Assembly: GCA_031551145.1 (NCBI GenBank)
Contig: JAVBNZ010000029.1
Span: 1-11,513, forward strand
DNA: 11,513 bases
Reading direction: 5' to 3'
From: WRKB01 sp031551145
Lineage (GTDB): Bacteria > Desulfobacterota > Desulfovibrionia > Desulfovibrionales > Desulfovibrionaceae
In this document: positions 4,849 through 11,513 of the stretch, one piece after another
How the letters are laid out: each line of letters starts with the position of its first letter
How positions within the stretch are numbered: the first letter of the stretch is position 1
Position numbers and translations under genes: made by a program
Notes under the pieces: generated by a model
The model's input: only the letters and a program-made list of their open reading frames with translations
What the model was told of the DNA's origin: nothing
The model's database searches: none

Positions 4849-6681
4849 ATGAGCCTGTTGCACCAGGGCCGCATCCCCAAACATCTGCACCTGTATGATC
4901 CCGAAGAGCCGGAACTCTACCGCGATCTCTTCCCTTACTCCCGCATCAGCCGCGTGGATTTCGACAATGCCTTTTTCGTGCCGCGCCCGGCCGATCCCAT
5001 GTTCATCACGGACACCACGTTCCGCGACGGCCAACAGGCGCGTCCGCCCTATACGGTCAAGCAGATCGCCCATATCTTCGATCTGCTGAACAAACTCGGC
5101 GGCAGAACCGGGCTCATCCGGGGCTCGGAATTCTTCATCTATTCCAAAAAAGACCGCAAAGCGGTGGATATCTGCCGCGCGCGCGGCTATCGCTTTCCGC
5201 GCATCACGGCCTGGATACGGGCCACGCTCGACGATCTCAAGCTGGCCCGCGACATGGAATTCGATGAAGTGGGCATGCTGACGAGCGTATCGGACTACCA
5301 CATCTTTCTCAAACTCGGCAAAACGCGCGAGCAGGCCGTGCAGGATTATCTGCGTCTGGCCGCCCAGGCTCTGGAATGGGGCATTGTGCCGCGCTGCCAT
5401 TTTGAAGACATCACCCGCGCCGACATTTACGGCTTCTGCCTGCCCTTCGCGCAGCGGCTCATGGACCTGGCCCGCAAAAGCTCCATGCCCGTAAAAATCC
5501 GCCTCTGCGACACCATGGGCTACGGCGTGCCCTACCCCGGCGCGGCCCTGCCGCGTTCGGTGCAGCGCATCGTCCACGCCTTCCGCGACGAGGCCGGCGT
5601 GCCCGGCGACTGGCTGGAATGGCACGGCCACAACGATTTCCACAAGGTGCTCGTCAACGGCGTCACGGCCTGGCTGCACGGCTGCGGCGGCGTGAACGGC
5701 ACCCTGCTCGGTTTCGGCGAGCGCACGGGCAACACGCCCATCGAGGCGCTGGTGATCGAATACATCTCTCTTACGGGCAAGGACGCGGACGCCGACACCA
5801 CGGTGATCACCGAAATCGCCCGCTTTTTCGAATCCGAACTGGAATACCGCATTCCCGACAACTACCCCTTCGTGGGTCGCGACTTCAACGCCACCAGCGC
5901 CGGCGTGCACGTGGACGGGCTCTCCAAAAACGAGGAAATTTACAATATCTTCGACACCAGGCGCATTCTCGGCCGGCCGGTGCCCATCATCATCACCGAC
6001 AAGTCCGGCCGGGCCGGCGTGGCCTATTGGCTCAACACCTTCCTCGATCTGCCGCCCGAAAAACAACTCTCCAAAAAGCATCCTTCCGTGGGCGCGATGT
6101 ACGAGCGCATCATGCAGAGCTATGAGGAAGGCCGCAGCACCTCCTATTCCAACAAGGAGATGACCGCTCTGGCCAAGATGTATCTGCCGGAATACTTTGA
6201 AAGCGAATTCGATCACATACGAAATCTGGCCGGCAAGCTGGCCGCGCCCCTCATCGCCAAGCTCGCGGAATGCCCGGAACTGCGCGCCGTCCCCCCCACG
6301 GCGGACAACTGTTTCAACGCCTTTGTGCAGAAATACCCCTTCATCCAGTATCTCTATCTCACCGATACCAAAGGCAAACTGCTCCATTCCGTGATCACCG
6401 ATCCCCGCTTCCAGGAAAAGCACGCTGCCCCGCCCCTGGGGCACGACTATTCCGATCGGGAGTGGTTCAACCATCCCATGGGCGACGGAGAGCTGCACAT
6501 TTCCCGCGTGGCGCAGTCCAAATACACCGATCAACTCTACCTCACCGTGTCCTGCGCGATAACGGACGCCAACGACAGAATCCAGGGCATATTGGGGGCG
6601 GATATCCAGCTTGAGGCCATACTCAAGCGCGCCCAGGCCCTGCAGGCGGAGATTGCCCCCGAGGAAAACGGAGAGGATTAG
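4849..6681 (+). CDS. DRE-TIM acyltransferase (Re-citrate/homocitrate synthase type) with C-terminal Cache-like domain
   Basis: The first 440 or so residues are an isopropylmalate/homocitrate synthase-type barrel that condenses acetyl-CoA with a 2-oxoacid. DTTFRDGQQARP (55-66) carries the R59/D60 metal and catalytic pair. HGHND (259-263) supplies the two metal histidines, and GFGERTGNTP (288-297) is the third signature. The long insert-bearing form resembles the Re-citrate synthase known in Clostridium kluyveri and Desulfovibrio vulgaris. That would make citrate from oxaloacetate in an organism lacking the ordinary enzyme; homocitrate synthase is the main alternative. Residues about 485-595 are different: a FVQKYPFIQYLYLTDTKGKLL segment, DYSDREWF (533-540), LTVSCAITD and GILGADIQLEAIL follow the order of Cache/PDC sensor domains. 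There is no signal peptide or membrane segment, so this domain is cytoplasmic. The start at 4849 has GAGG 7 nt upstream. It follows the rpmB terminator, so it has its own promoter, which is not clear in the sequence. Confidence 0.85.
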   Translation: MSLLHQGRIPKHLHLYDPEEPELYRDLFPYSRISRVDFDNAFFVPRPADPMFITDTTFRDGQQARPPYTVKQIAHIFDLLNKLGGRTGLIRGSEFFIYSKKDRKAVDICRARGYRFPRITAWIRATLDDLKLARDMEFDEVGMLTSVSDYHIFLKLGKTREQAVQDYLRLAAQALEWGIVPRCHFEDITRADIYGFCLPFAQRLMDLARKSSMPVKIRLCDTMGYGVPYPGAALPRSVQRIVHAFRDEAGVPGDWLEWHGHNDFHKVLVNGVTAWLHGCGGVNGTLLGFGERTGNTPIEALVIEYISLTGKDADADTTVITEIARFFESELEYRIPDNYPFVGRDFNATSAGVHVDGLSKNEEIYNIFDTRRILGRPVPIIITDKSGRAGVAYWLNTFLDLPPEKQLSKKHPSVGAMYERIMQSYEEGRSTSYSNKEMTALAKMYLPEYFESEFDHIRNLAGKLAAPLIAKLAECPELRAVPPTADNCFNAFVQKYPFIQYLYLTDTKGKLLHSVITDPRFQEKHAAPPLGHDYSDREWFNHPMGDGELHISRVAQSKYTDQLYLTVSCAITDANDRIQGILGADIQLEAILKRAQALQAEIAPEENGED

Positions 6682-6704
6682 AGCCGACGCCGCGCTCTTT
6701 TCGA

Positions 6705-6852
6705 TAGTGCCTCACTTTGAGCAGGACGAGATAGCGGCGGCTTGTGCCGTCAGGCGAGAAAGACGAGTTTTTGCCGACGGGAATGGACTCTTTTCGTCCA
6801 TGACCGGAGGCAAAAATGAAGTCTGACGAAGCATCACGGCAAAATGAGCCGC
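6705..6852 (+). repeat. structured intergenic repeat, copy 3
   Basis: Lies between the citrate-synthase-like gene and rlpA. It shares TAGTGC, TTTGAG and GCGGCGG (6705-6740) with the upstream part of copy 2, and the 3' half with copies 1 and 2. Stems: GCGGC (6734-6741 region) with GCCGC near 6848-6852; CGTCAG/CTGACG (6748-6753, 6823-6828); TTTTTGCC/GGCAAAAA (6768-6775, 6809-6816); ATGGAC/GTCCAT (6783-6788, 6796-6801). The 10-nt bulge AGCATCACGG is kept. The third and top stems differ in sequence from copy 2 but still pair. The element ends about 50 nt before the chosen rlpA start. Confidence 0.8.
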
Positions 6853-6900
6853 TATCCTTTAATCATTGCGCGGCATGCGCCAAGCGGATATGCTCGGCGC

Positions 6901-7677
6901 ATGCCCCTTTGTGAAAAGGCTCCCACTCCACGCCGCGCCTTCACATCGCGCTTCTGCCTCCTTGCCCTGCTCTGCGCCCTTCTGCTCCCGGCTCTTTCCG
7001 GCTGCGGCGCGAAATCCTGGCGCAAGGGCGGAGTGGTGGGCTCCAAACCCTACACCATACGCGGCAAAACCTATTATCCCCTCCAATCGGCGCGCGGCTT
7101 CGTGGAAGAAGGCATGGCCTCCTGGTACGGGCCGGGCTTTCACGGCAAAAAGACCGCCAACGGCGAAACCTACAACATGTACGCCATGACGGCGGCCCAC
7201 AAGCTGCTGCCCCTGGGCTCGATCGTCCGGGTGACCAACAAAAACAACGGCAGAACCCTTGCCCTGCGCATCAATGACCGGGGTCCCTTTGTTGATGACC
7301 GCGTCATCGACCTTTCGCGCGCGGCCGCCGAAAAACTCGACGTGGTCGGCAGGGGCACCGCCCCGGTGCGCATCACCGCCATAGACGACCAGCCGCAAAG
7401 CGCGTCTCTGGGTGCCCAGGATCAACCGCGCAAACTCACCCCGAGTGCGGGCGGGCGCCTCTTCCTCCAGGTGGGGGCCTATCCCGACCGCTCCGACGCC
7501 GAGGAAATGGCGCGCCAGATGGAAGCCCTGGGCTACAAGGGCCGCTATCACTTCGCGGAAAGCGTGCGCATGTGGCGGGTGCAGATAGGGCCGATCAACT
7601 CGCGCGACATGGCCCTGGACATGAAGGAGCGCCTTGTGGATGTGGCCCACGACGCCTTCATCGTCATTGATGATTGA
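6901..7677 (+). CDS. rlpA: RlpA-like septal lytic transglycosylase lipoprotein with SPOR domain
   Basis: Outer-membrane lipoprotein of the RlpA family; in Pseudomonas it cleaves glycan strands lacking stem peptides and helps daughter-cell separation. From the ATG at 6901 it is 258 residues. A basic N-terminus and hydrophobic run (18-33) end in the lipobox LSGC with Cys35. The double-psi beta barrel spans about 68-162: GMASWYGPGFHGKKTANGE, the conserved His100 in TAAHKLLPLG and Asp126 in NDRGPF. A SPOR domain (about 186-257) binds denuded peptidoglycan. The start is uncertain: an ATG at 6844 would add 19 residues, but it lies inside the structured repeat, and neither start has a good ribosome site. 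It is convergent with the response-regulator gene. It may be read from its own promoter or from the gene upstream, 219 bp away. Confidence 0.92.
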   Translation: MPLCEKAPTPRRAFTSRFCLLALLCALLLPALSGCGAKSWRKGGVVGSKPYTIRGKTYYPLQSARGFVEEGMASWYGPGFHGKKTANGETYNMYAMTAAHKLLPLGSIVRVTNKNNGRTLALRINDRGPFVDDRVIDLSRAAAEKLDVVGRGTAPVRITAIDDQPQSASLGAQDQPRKLTPSAGGRLFLQVGAYPDRSDAEEMARQMEALGYKGRYHFAESVRMWRVQIGPINSRDMALDMKERLVDVAHDAFIVIDD

Positions 7678-7678
7678 T

Positions 7679-7695
7679 GCCGGGGATCACCCGGC
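7679..7695. other. hairpin in the convergent gap after rlpA
   Basis: GCCGGG-GATCA-CCCGGC forms a 6-bp stem directly after the rlpA stop. No U-tract follows on either strand, so it is a poor intrinsic terminator. The rest of the 100-bp gap (7678-7777) is GC-rich with no gene. Confidence 0.35.
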
Positions 7696-7777
7696 GCGCG
7701 TGAACGGCCCGCGCGGGCAGCGGCGGTTTTCCCCGATGCGCCGGTGCTTTCTCATGCGCCTTTCCGTTGCGGGGGGA

Positions 7778-8890
7778 TCAGCCGGCATCCGCTTCCATGT
7801 CCCACAGCACGTGCACGGCGCCTATAACGAGGTTGTCGGCGTTCCGGTAGGGAACGATTTCGCAGCGCACGGGGGGCGCGTCCGGAAAAAAGCGCGTTAC
7901 GCCCGTTCCGGGCGCGAAATTCCGCTTGAAAAGCGCGAAAGGACTTTCGCCGTCGATGCCGGTGAATTCGATGAGGTTTCCGGGCGCGAGCGGCCGGCCG
8001 ACCATGCGGGCGGCGGCGGCGTTGGACATGATGAGGTAGCCGTACAGGTCGGTGACGGCAATGCCGGTGTGCAGGGATTCAATGGTGGTGCGCGTGAGGT
8101 TGTACGTGGTCTGAAAATCCTCTTCCGCGCGTTTGCGCGCGGTGATGTCGACAACAAAGCCCTCGTAGCCCGTCATCCTCCCTTCTTCATCAAGGATGGC
8201 GGTGCAGTGCTCGGAAATCCACAGCATATTGCCGTCGCGGCCGTAGACCTTGGACACGAAGCCGCGCACTTCGCCCTGTTCGCGCAGCAGGGCGAGGAGC
8301 TCCTGTCTCCTGTTCGGGCCGTCGTAGAGCTGTTCGTCCTGGGAAATCATCCATTGCAGCAGTTCCTCGGGCTCGGCATAGCCCAGCATGGAGGCGAAGG
8401 CGGAGTTGCAGGTCTGGTAGCGCCCTTCGAGGTTGCTGACGTAGATGCCCATGACGGCGTTGTTGAAGATGTTGCGATAGCGCCGCTCGCTCGCCGCCAG
8501 ATCTTTCTGGAGCATGTGGTGATACATGGCTATGCGCAGATTCACGCGCAACGGCACAAGGCGGATGGGCTTCTGGATGAAGCTCAAGGCGCCGCTTTCG
8601 GAAACGCCTTCCAGAATTTCCTGTTCCGAGGCGGCGGAGGTGATGAGCACGGGCAGGCCGTGTTTTTCCGTAATGTGGCGGGTCAGCATCAGGCCCTGGA
8701 CGCCGTCCTTGAGGTAGAGATCCATGAACACGACGTCGGGGGCGAGCGTTTCGAGCGCCTGCACGGCGCTTTCGCTGTCCGCCGCAACGCCGCAGATATG
8801 ATGCCCCTCGGCTTCGATAAGCGTTTCAAGGAGCATGGCCGAAACGGGATCATCCTCCACAATAAGGATGCGCAGCGCTTTTTCCGGCAT
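7778..8890 (-). CDS. REC-PAS-PAS response regulator without output domain
   Basis: The 370-residue protein starts with a receiver domain (about 5-118). The acidic pocket is E12/D13/D14, the phosphoacceptor Asp57 is in VFMDLYL, the switch residue is T84 or S85, and Lys107 precedes Pro108. A PAS domain follows (about 134-255, ending in VVDITARKRAEED, the PAC signature). A second, more divergent PAS (about 265-368) reaches the stop. There is no histidine kinase, GGDEF, EAL, HTH or HD-GYP domain, and no membrane segment. It may work by binding a partner or be read by a kinase elsewhere. The ATG at 8890 has AAGGA 6 nt upstream. The frame continues open to 9889 but that part shows no domain. No kinase gene is adjacent; it is convergent with rlpA and has its own promoter. 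Confidence 0.9.
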   Translation of the reverse strand: MPEKALRILIVEDDPVSAMLLETLIEAEGHHICGVAADSESAVQALETLAPDVVFMDLYLKDGVQGLMLTRHITEKHGLPVLITSAASEQEILEGVSESGALSFIQKPIRLVPLRVNLRIAMYHHMLQKDLAASERRYRNIFNNAVMGIYVSNLEGRYQTCNSAFASMLGYAEPEELLQWMISQDEQLYDGPNRRQELLALLREQGEVRGFVSKVYGRDGNMLWISEHCTAILDEEGRMTGYEGFVVDITARKRAEEDFQTTYNLTRTTIESLHTGIAVTDLYGYLIMSNAAAARMVGRPLAPGNLIEFTGIDGESPFALFKRNFAPGTGVTRFFPDAPPVRCEIVPYRNADNLVIGAVHVLWDMEADAG

Positions 8891-8986
8891 CGGTATTCCT
8901 TTCCGCGGGGGTGTCTTCTGCGGCCCGGCCTTTGCCCGTATCGGGGCAATGCGACGATACAACGCCGGGAAGTTACGTATCGGGCT

Positions 8987-9015
8987 ACTATATATTTTTT
9001 TCGGCAGCGCGGCAA
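8987..9015 (-). promoter_or_regulatory. promoter of the REC-PAS-PAS gene
   Basis: On the minus strand TTGCCG (9015-9010, 4 of 6) and TATAGT (8992-8987, 5 of 6) are separated by exactly 17 nt containing an A7 tract. This gives a leader of about 90 nt before the ATG at 8890, in which I see no clear riboswitch. Confidence 0.6.
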
Positions 9016-9343
9016 GGATTGCCGCAGCTCCGCGGCAACGGCCGCATGCATGCCGGGCCACGCCAAGGCCGGGCGGCGCGCAACGATACCCGCCACATGC
9101 AGCGCGGCCGGGGCGCAATCCGCCTCGGGCGGGAAAATCGCCGCAGTGTGGGTGAAGCGACTCGTCTTTCCGAAAAAACTGTGGAACAATGGAAATCCCC
9201 GGCCGCGGCGGCCGGGTTCCGGCTCGACCCGACCGAACAACGGCGGGGGCGAAAATCTCCGCAACGTGAACGCGCTCTGAAGCGTTCTCATTTTGTGATT
9301 CGGGTTCCGGTGAACATGAACAGTCCATAGTGCGGGAGAGCGG
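9016..9343. other. 328-bp gap with no recognisable gene; two small hairpins
   Basis: Divergent spacer between the response regulator and the CYTH gene. Open frames crossing it are rich in Arg/Pro/Ala and resemble no protein I know. Two inverted repeats are present: CCCGGCC/GGCCGGG (9198-9216, 5-nt loop) and GAACGC/GCGTTC (9268-9287, 8-nt loop) followed by TCATTTT. The second could end a short plus-strand transcript. No good promoter for the CYTH cluster was found. Confidence 0.4.
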
Positions 9344-9808
9344 ATGGGCAGAGAAATCGAACGCAAGTTCCTGGTACGGGGCAACGCCTGGCGCGCGTTG
9401 GGAGAAGAAGTGCTCTACCGTCAGGGCTACCTGAGCAGCGACCCCCGGCGCACCGTGCGCGTGCGCGCGGCCGGCGGCAGAGCCTGGCTGACGATCAAAG
9501 GCGCCCAGGCCGGACTGGCCCGCGCAGAATACGAATACGAGATTCCCCCGTCCGATGCCGAAGCCATTCTCGACACCCTGGCCCAACGGCCCCTGATCGA
9601 AAAAAAACGCCGCCGCATAGAGGCGGACGGTCTTGTCTGGGAAGTGGACGAATTTCTGGGCGAAAACGCCGGACTCGTCGTGGCCGAAGTGGAATTGGCG
9701 GACGAAGATCAGCCCTTTATCAAGCCCGACTGGGTGGGGGAGGAAGTGAGCCGCGACCTGCGCTATGCCAATGCCAATCTGGTCGGCCATCCCTTCTCCA
9801 AATGGTAA
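9344..9808 (+). CDS. CYTH-domain triphosphate tunnel protein (putative inorganic triphosphatase)
   Basis: A 154-residue single-domain CYTH protein. The N-terminal signature EIERKF gives E4, E6 and K8, which line the triphosphate tunnel. Further charged strands are RVR (39-41), TIKG (50-53), YEYEI (63-67), KKRRRI (87-92), WEVDEF (99-104) and AEVEL (114-118), all in the usual order. Short bacterial members of this kind, such as the Nitrosomonas europaea and Clostridium thermocellum enzymes, hydrolyse inorganic tripolyphosphate. Thiamine triphosphatases and class IV adenylate cyclases are relatives. thiE lies 73 bp downstream on the same strand, so a thiamine-phosphate role is conceivable but unproved. 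The ATG at 9344 has GGGAG 5 nt upstream. Confidence 0.92.
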   Translation: MGREIERKFLVRGNAWRALGEEVLYRQGYLSSDPRRTVRVRAAGGRAWLTIKGAQAGLARAEYEYEIPPSDAEAILDTLAQRPLIEKKRRRIEADGLVWEVDEFLGENAGLVVAEVELADEDQPFIKPDWVGEEVSRDLRYANANLVGHPFSKW

Positions 9809-9881
9809 AAACGGCGGTCTTGCGCGAAGGCATAAAAACAGGCAATTTCGGCAAAGCATCTTGTTTTTCAGGAGAGGATCC

Positions 9882-10517
9882 ATGCCCAAAATACTGCCGG
9901 ACCAGACCGACCTCTACGCCCTGACCGATTCGCGCCTCAGCCTGGGGCGTTCCGTGTTCGACGTTGCGCGCTCCCTGCTCGATTCGGGCGTGCGTATTCT
10001 CCAGTACCGGGAAAAAGACAAGAAAGCCGGCGCCATGCTGGCCGAGTGCCTGGAACTGCGCCGCATGACGCGCGAGGCCGGGGCCTGCTTCATCGTGGAC
10101 GACTATGTGGACATCGCCCTGATCTGCGGGGCCGACGGCGTGCATATCGGCCAGGAAGATCTCCCCCTGCCCGACGTGCGCGCCCTGATGGGGCCGGAAA
10201 AAATCATCGGGCTCTCCACCCATTCGCCCGAACAGGCGCGCGAAGCCGAGCGCCTCGGCGCGGACTATATCGGCGTCGGCCCTCTTTTCGCCACCAAGAC
10301 CAAGGACGACGTGTGCGCGCCCGTGGGCCTGGAATACCTGGACTGGGTCTCGGGGCATGTCCGCCTGCCCTTTGTGGCCATAGGCGGCATCAAGCGGCAT
10401 AACATCGCGGAAGTCGTGCGCCGGGGCGCGTATTGCTGCGCGCTGGTCTCCGAATTGGTGGGCGCGGAGGACATCGCGGCCCGCGTGACCGAAGTGCGCC
10501 GTTGCATGAGCATGTGA
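9882..10517 (+). CDS. thiE: thiamine-phosphate synthase ThiE
   Basis: Joins the hydroxymethylpyrimidine diphosphate and thiazole phosphate halves to give thiamine monophosphate in the cytoplasm. The 211-residue protein has the ThiE motifs in order: LYALTD (11-16), QYREKDK (41-47, pyrophosphate binding), IVDDYVDIALICGADGVHIGQEDLP (71-95), GLSTHS (110-115), GADYIGVGPLFATKTK (126-141) and VAIGGI (165-170). The family often has INDR where this protein has VDDY (72-75). The final segment reads CALVSELVGAEDI in place of the usual AVVSAI. Both are conservative departures, but TenI-like relatives exist. The ATG at 9882 has AGGAGAGG just upstream; an in-frame ATG at 9765 lies inside the CYTH gene. No other thi gene is in the window. 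Confidence 0.9.
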   Translation: MPKILPDQTDLYALTDSRLSLGRSVFDVARSLLDSGVRILQYREKDKKAGAMLAECLELRRMTREAGACFIVDDYVDIALICGADGVHIGQEDLPLPDVRALMGPEKIIGLSTHSPEQAREAERLGADYIGVGPLFATKTKDDVCAPVGLEYLDWVSGHVRLPFVAIGGIKRHNIAEVVRRGAYCCALVSELVGAEDIAARVTEVRRCMSM

Positions 10518-10544
10518 ACTTTGAAAAAAATGCAAATGCTCTGC

Positions 10545-10566
10545 GGGGATTTTCTCCAAAATCTCC
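10545..10566 (+). other. hairpin after thiE
   Basis: GGGGATTTT and AAAATCTCC form a 9-bp stem (one G·U) with loop CTCC, 28 nt after the thiE stop. It lacks a following U-tract on the plus strand, so it is at most a weak terminator or an mRNA end-stabilising hairpin. Confidence 0.45.
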
Positions 10567-10577
10567 GCCGCGAAATA

Positions 10578-10607
10578 CTTGCGAGGCGGGCTTCGCCCGC
10601 CGGCAAG
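10578..10607 (+). other. GC-rich dyad upstream of the glycosyltransferase
   Basis: CTTGC-GA-GGCGGGC-TTC-GCCCGCC-G-GCAAG: a 7-bp perfect stem (10585-10591, 10595-10601) extended by a 5-bp stem across a small internal loop. It lies in the thiE-glycosyltransferase gap. No U-tract follows. It could be an mRNA stabiliser or a REP-like palindrome. Confidence 0.5.
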
Positions 10608-10647
10608 CAACTGTTTCAGGCGTGAAGTGCGAAGGAGGGCCTGACCC

Positions 10648-11513
10648 GTGCGCAGCCGCGCCGAAGCCGAAGAAGCCCTGCAGGCCGGCAGGAAAATCGA
10701 TGCCGCAATCTGGCGAACGCTTGCCGCAGCCGGCCTGCTCAATGCCCCGCCCTTGAGCGGCGCGCCCTACACGGCCTGGCTCGCCCTGCATGAAGCGCCG
10801 GAAGACGCGGAACTGGACGCGCGCCTTGCGAGGAACGAAATCGACCCCGCCGCCCTGCCGAGCATTTCCGTGCTCATGCCGGTCTGCGATCCTGCTCCGG
10901 AAATGCTTGAGGACGCGATAGGATCCGTACGCGCCCAAAGCTCCCCGCACTGGGAACTGTGCATTGCGGACGACGCCTCACGCGATCCCGCCGTGCGCTC
11001 CCTGCTTGAGCGGCAGGCGGCCGAAGATGCCCGCATTCGCCTCGTTTTTCGGCCCGAACGCGGGCATATCAGCGCGACCACAAACAGTGCCCTGCAGCTT
11101 GCCTCCGGCGCGCTGTGCGCCTTTCTCGATCACGACGATCTGCTCCACCGTCACGCCCTGCTGCGCACCGCCCTGGCGGCGGCCGGCCGGCCCCGGGCCG
11201 CATTCTTCTTTTCCGACGAAGACCGCCTGGATGCCGATGGCCGGCGCACCAGCCCGCATTTCAAGCCGGGCTTTGATCCCGATCTGCTCCTTGCCTGCAA
11301 CTGCGTCTGCCATCTTTCCGCCTGCCGCGCGGATCTGCTGCGCCGCCTGGGCGGCCTGCGCGAAGGTTTCGAAGGCGCGCAGGATCACGACCTGGCCCTG
11401 CGCGTGCTTGCGGACAGCGGCCCGCAGGCCTTCATTCATATTCCGCATGTGCTCTACCACTGGCGCATGCACGCGGGCAGCACCTCGGCCGGTCTGGCGG
11501 CCAAGCCCTATGC
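10648..11513 (+). CDS. family 2 glycosyltransferase (3' end cut by window edge)
   Basis: At least 288 residues. An N-terminal region of about 70 residues without a recognised domain precedes a GT-A fold of family GT2. ISVLMPVCDPAPEMLEDAIGSV (73-94) is the nucleotide-sugar binding start. ADDAS (107-111), FLDHDD (159-164, the DxD metal site), SDEDRLD (189-195), QDHDLALRV (245-253, candidate catalytic base region) and YHWRMHAGSTS (270-280) follow. The last motif is common in glycosyltransferases of O-antigen and surface polysaccharide clusters. The GTG start at 10648 is well fixed: AGGAGGG (10633-10639) lies 8 nt upstream and an in-frame TGA is at 10642-10644. The sugar and acceptor cannot be told. 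It probably opens a cell-surface glycan region to the right, and may be separate from thiE (130 bp away). Confidence 0.92.
   Translation, partial: MRSRAEAEEALQAGRKIDAAIWRTLAAAGLLNAPPLSGAPYTAWLALHEAPEDAELDARLARNEIDPAALPSISVLMPVCDPAPEMLEDAIGSVRAQSSPHWELCIADDASRDPAVRSLLERQAAEDARIRLVFRPERGHISATTNSALQLASGALCAFLDHDDLLHRHALLRTALAAAGRPRAAFFFSDEDRLDADGRRTSPHFKPGFDPDLLLACNCVCHLSACRADLLRRLGGLREGFEGAQDHDLALRVLADSGPQAFIHIPHVLYHWRMHAGSTSAGLAAKPY

Noticed and set aside
4726..6534. 602-codon open frame on the minus strand
   Set aside because: It lies opposite the citrate-synthase-like gene, whose motifs are unmistakable. Its translation is low-complexity (His/Gly/Val/Ala rich) with no domain; such antisense frames are common in GC-rich DNA.
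6705..6852. Known riboswitch (c-di-GMP, glycine, cobalamin, fluoride, TPP, guanidine) as identity of the repeat
   Set aside because: None of the conserved cores I know for these classes is present, and one copy is antisense to its neighbours.
7634..9280. 548-codon open frame on the plus strand
   Set aside because: Antisense to the REC-PAS-PAS gene, whose receiver and PAS motifs are clear; no domain of its own.
8891..9889. N-terminal extension of the REC-PAS-PAS protein
   Set aside because: The frame is open, but the receiver starts at the ATG at 8890 with a good ribosome site, and the extension overlaps the promoter and runs antisense to the CYTH gene.
1..11513. tRNA, rRNA, CRISPR array, insertion sequence or phage genes
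   Set aside because: No transposase or integrase motif, no regularly spaced direct repeats, and no tRNA or rRNA sequence was recognised. The three repeat copies are kilobases apart and not CRISPR-like.

Overview
The window looks like a GC-rich chromosomal segment of a deltaproteobacterial sulfate reducer or a close relative (Desulfovibrionaceae). Three things suggest this: the block rpmB / DUF177-rpmF-plsX-fabH-fabG, a long DRE-TIM acyltransferase of the Re-citrate synthase type known from Desulfovibrio vulgaris, and the base composition. The species is not identified.

Layout. Positions 1-4094 carry a minus-strand operon read right to left: DUF177 protein, ribosomal protein L32, PlsX, FabH and FabG (cut by the left edge). 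It is driven by a very good sigma70-type promoter at 4115-4144. It joins ribosome assembly to the start of phospholipid and fatty-acid synthesis. No fabD lies between fabH and fabG. Divergent from it is rpmB (L28), which ends in a textbook UUCG-loop terminator. Next comes a 610-residue enzyme: a Re-citrate/homocitrate/isopropylmalate synthase-like barrel with a Cache-type sensor domain at its C-terminus. It is followed by rlpA, a peptidoglycan-binding lipoprotein with a SPOR domain. Facing rlpA from the other strand is a REC-PAS-PAS response regulator with no output domain and its own promoter. After a 450-bp gap without a recognisable gene, a plus-strand cluster follows: a CYTH triphosphatase-like protein, thiE, and a family 2 glycosyltransferase with a GTG start that runs off the right edge.

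The most unusual signal is non-coding. Three copies of a roughly 85-160 nt repeat sit in three intergenic gaps (about 745-889, 4230-4405 and 6705-6852), all in the same orientation. They share a strongly conserved 3' half; copies 1 and 3 agree at 49 of 50 positions. Copies 2 and 3 fold into the same multi-stem hairpin, with compensatory base changes in two stems. The wobble pairs are allowed only on the plus strand. I cannot match this to any RNA family I know. It is best described as an undescribed structured RNA or RNA-forming dispersed repeat.

The remaining protein-coding genes are mostly housekeeping. The Cache-domain fusion on the citrate-synthase-like enzyme and the output-less regulator are the protein observations most worth checking.
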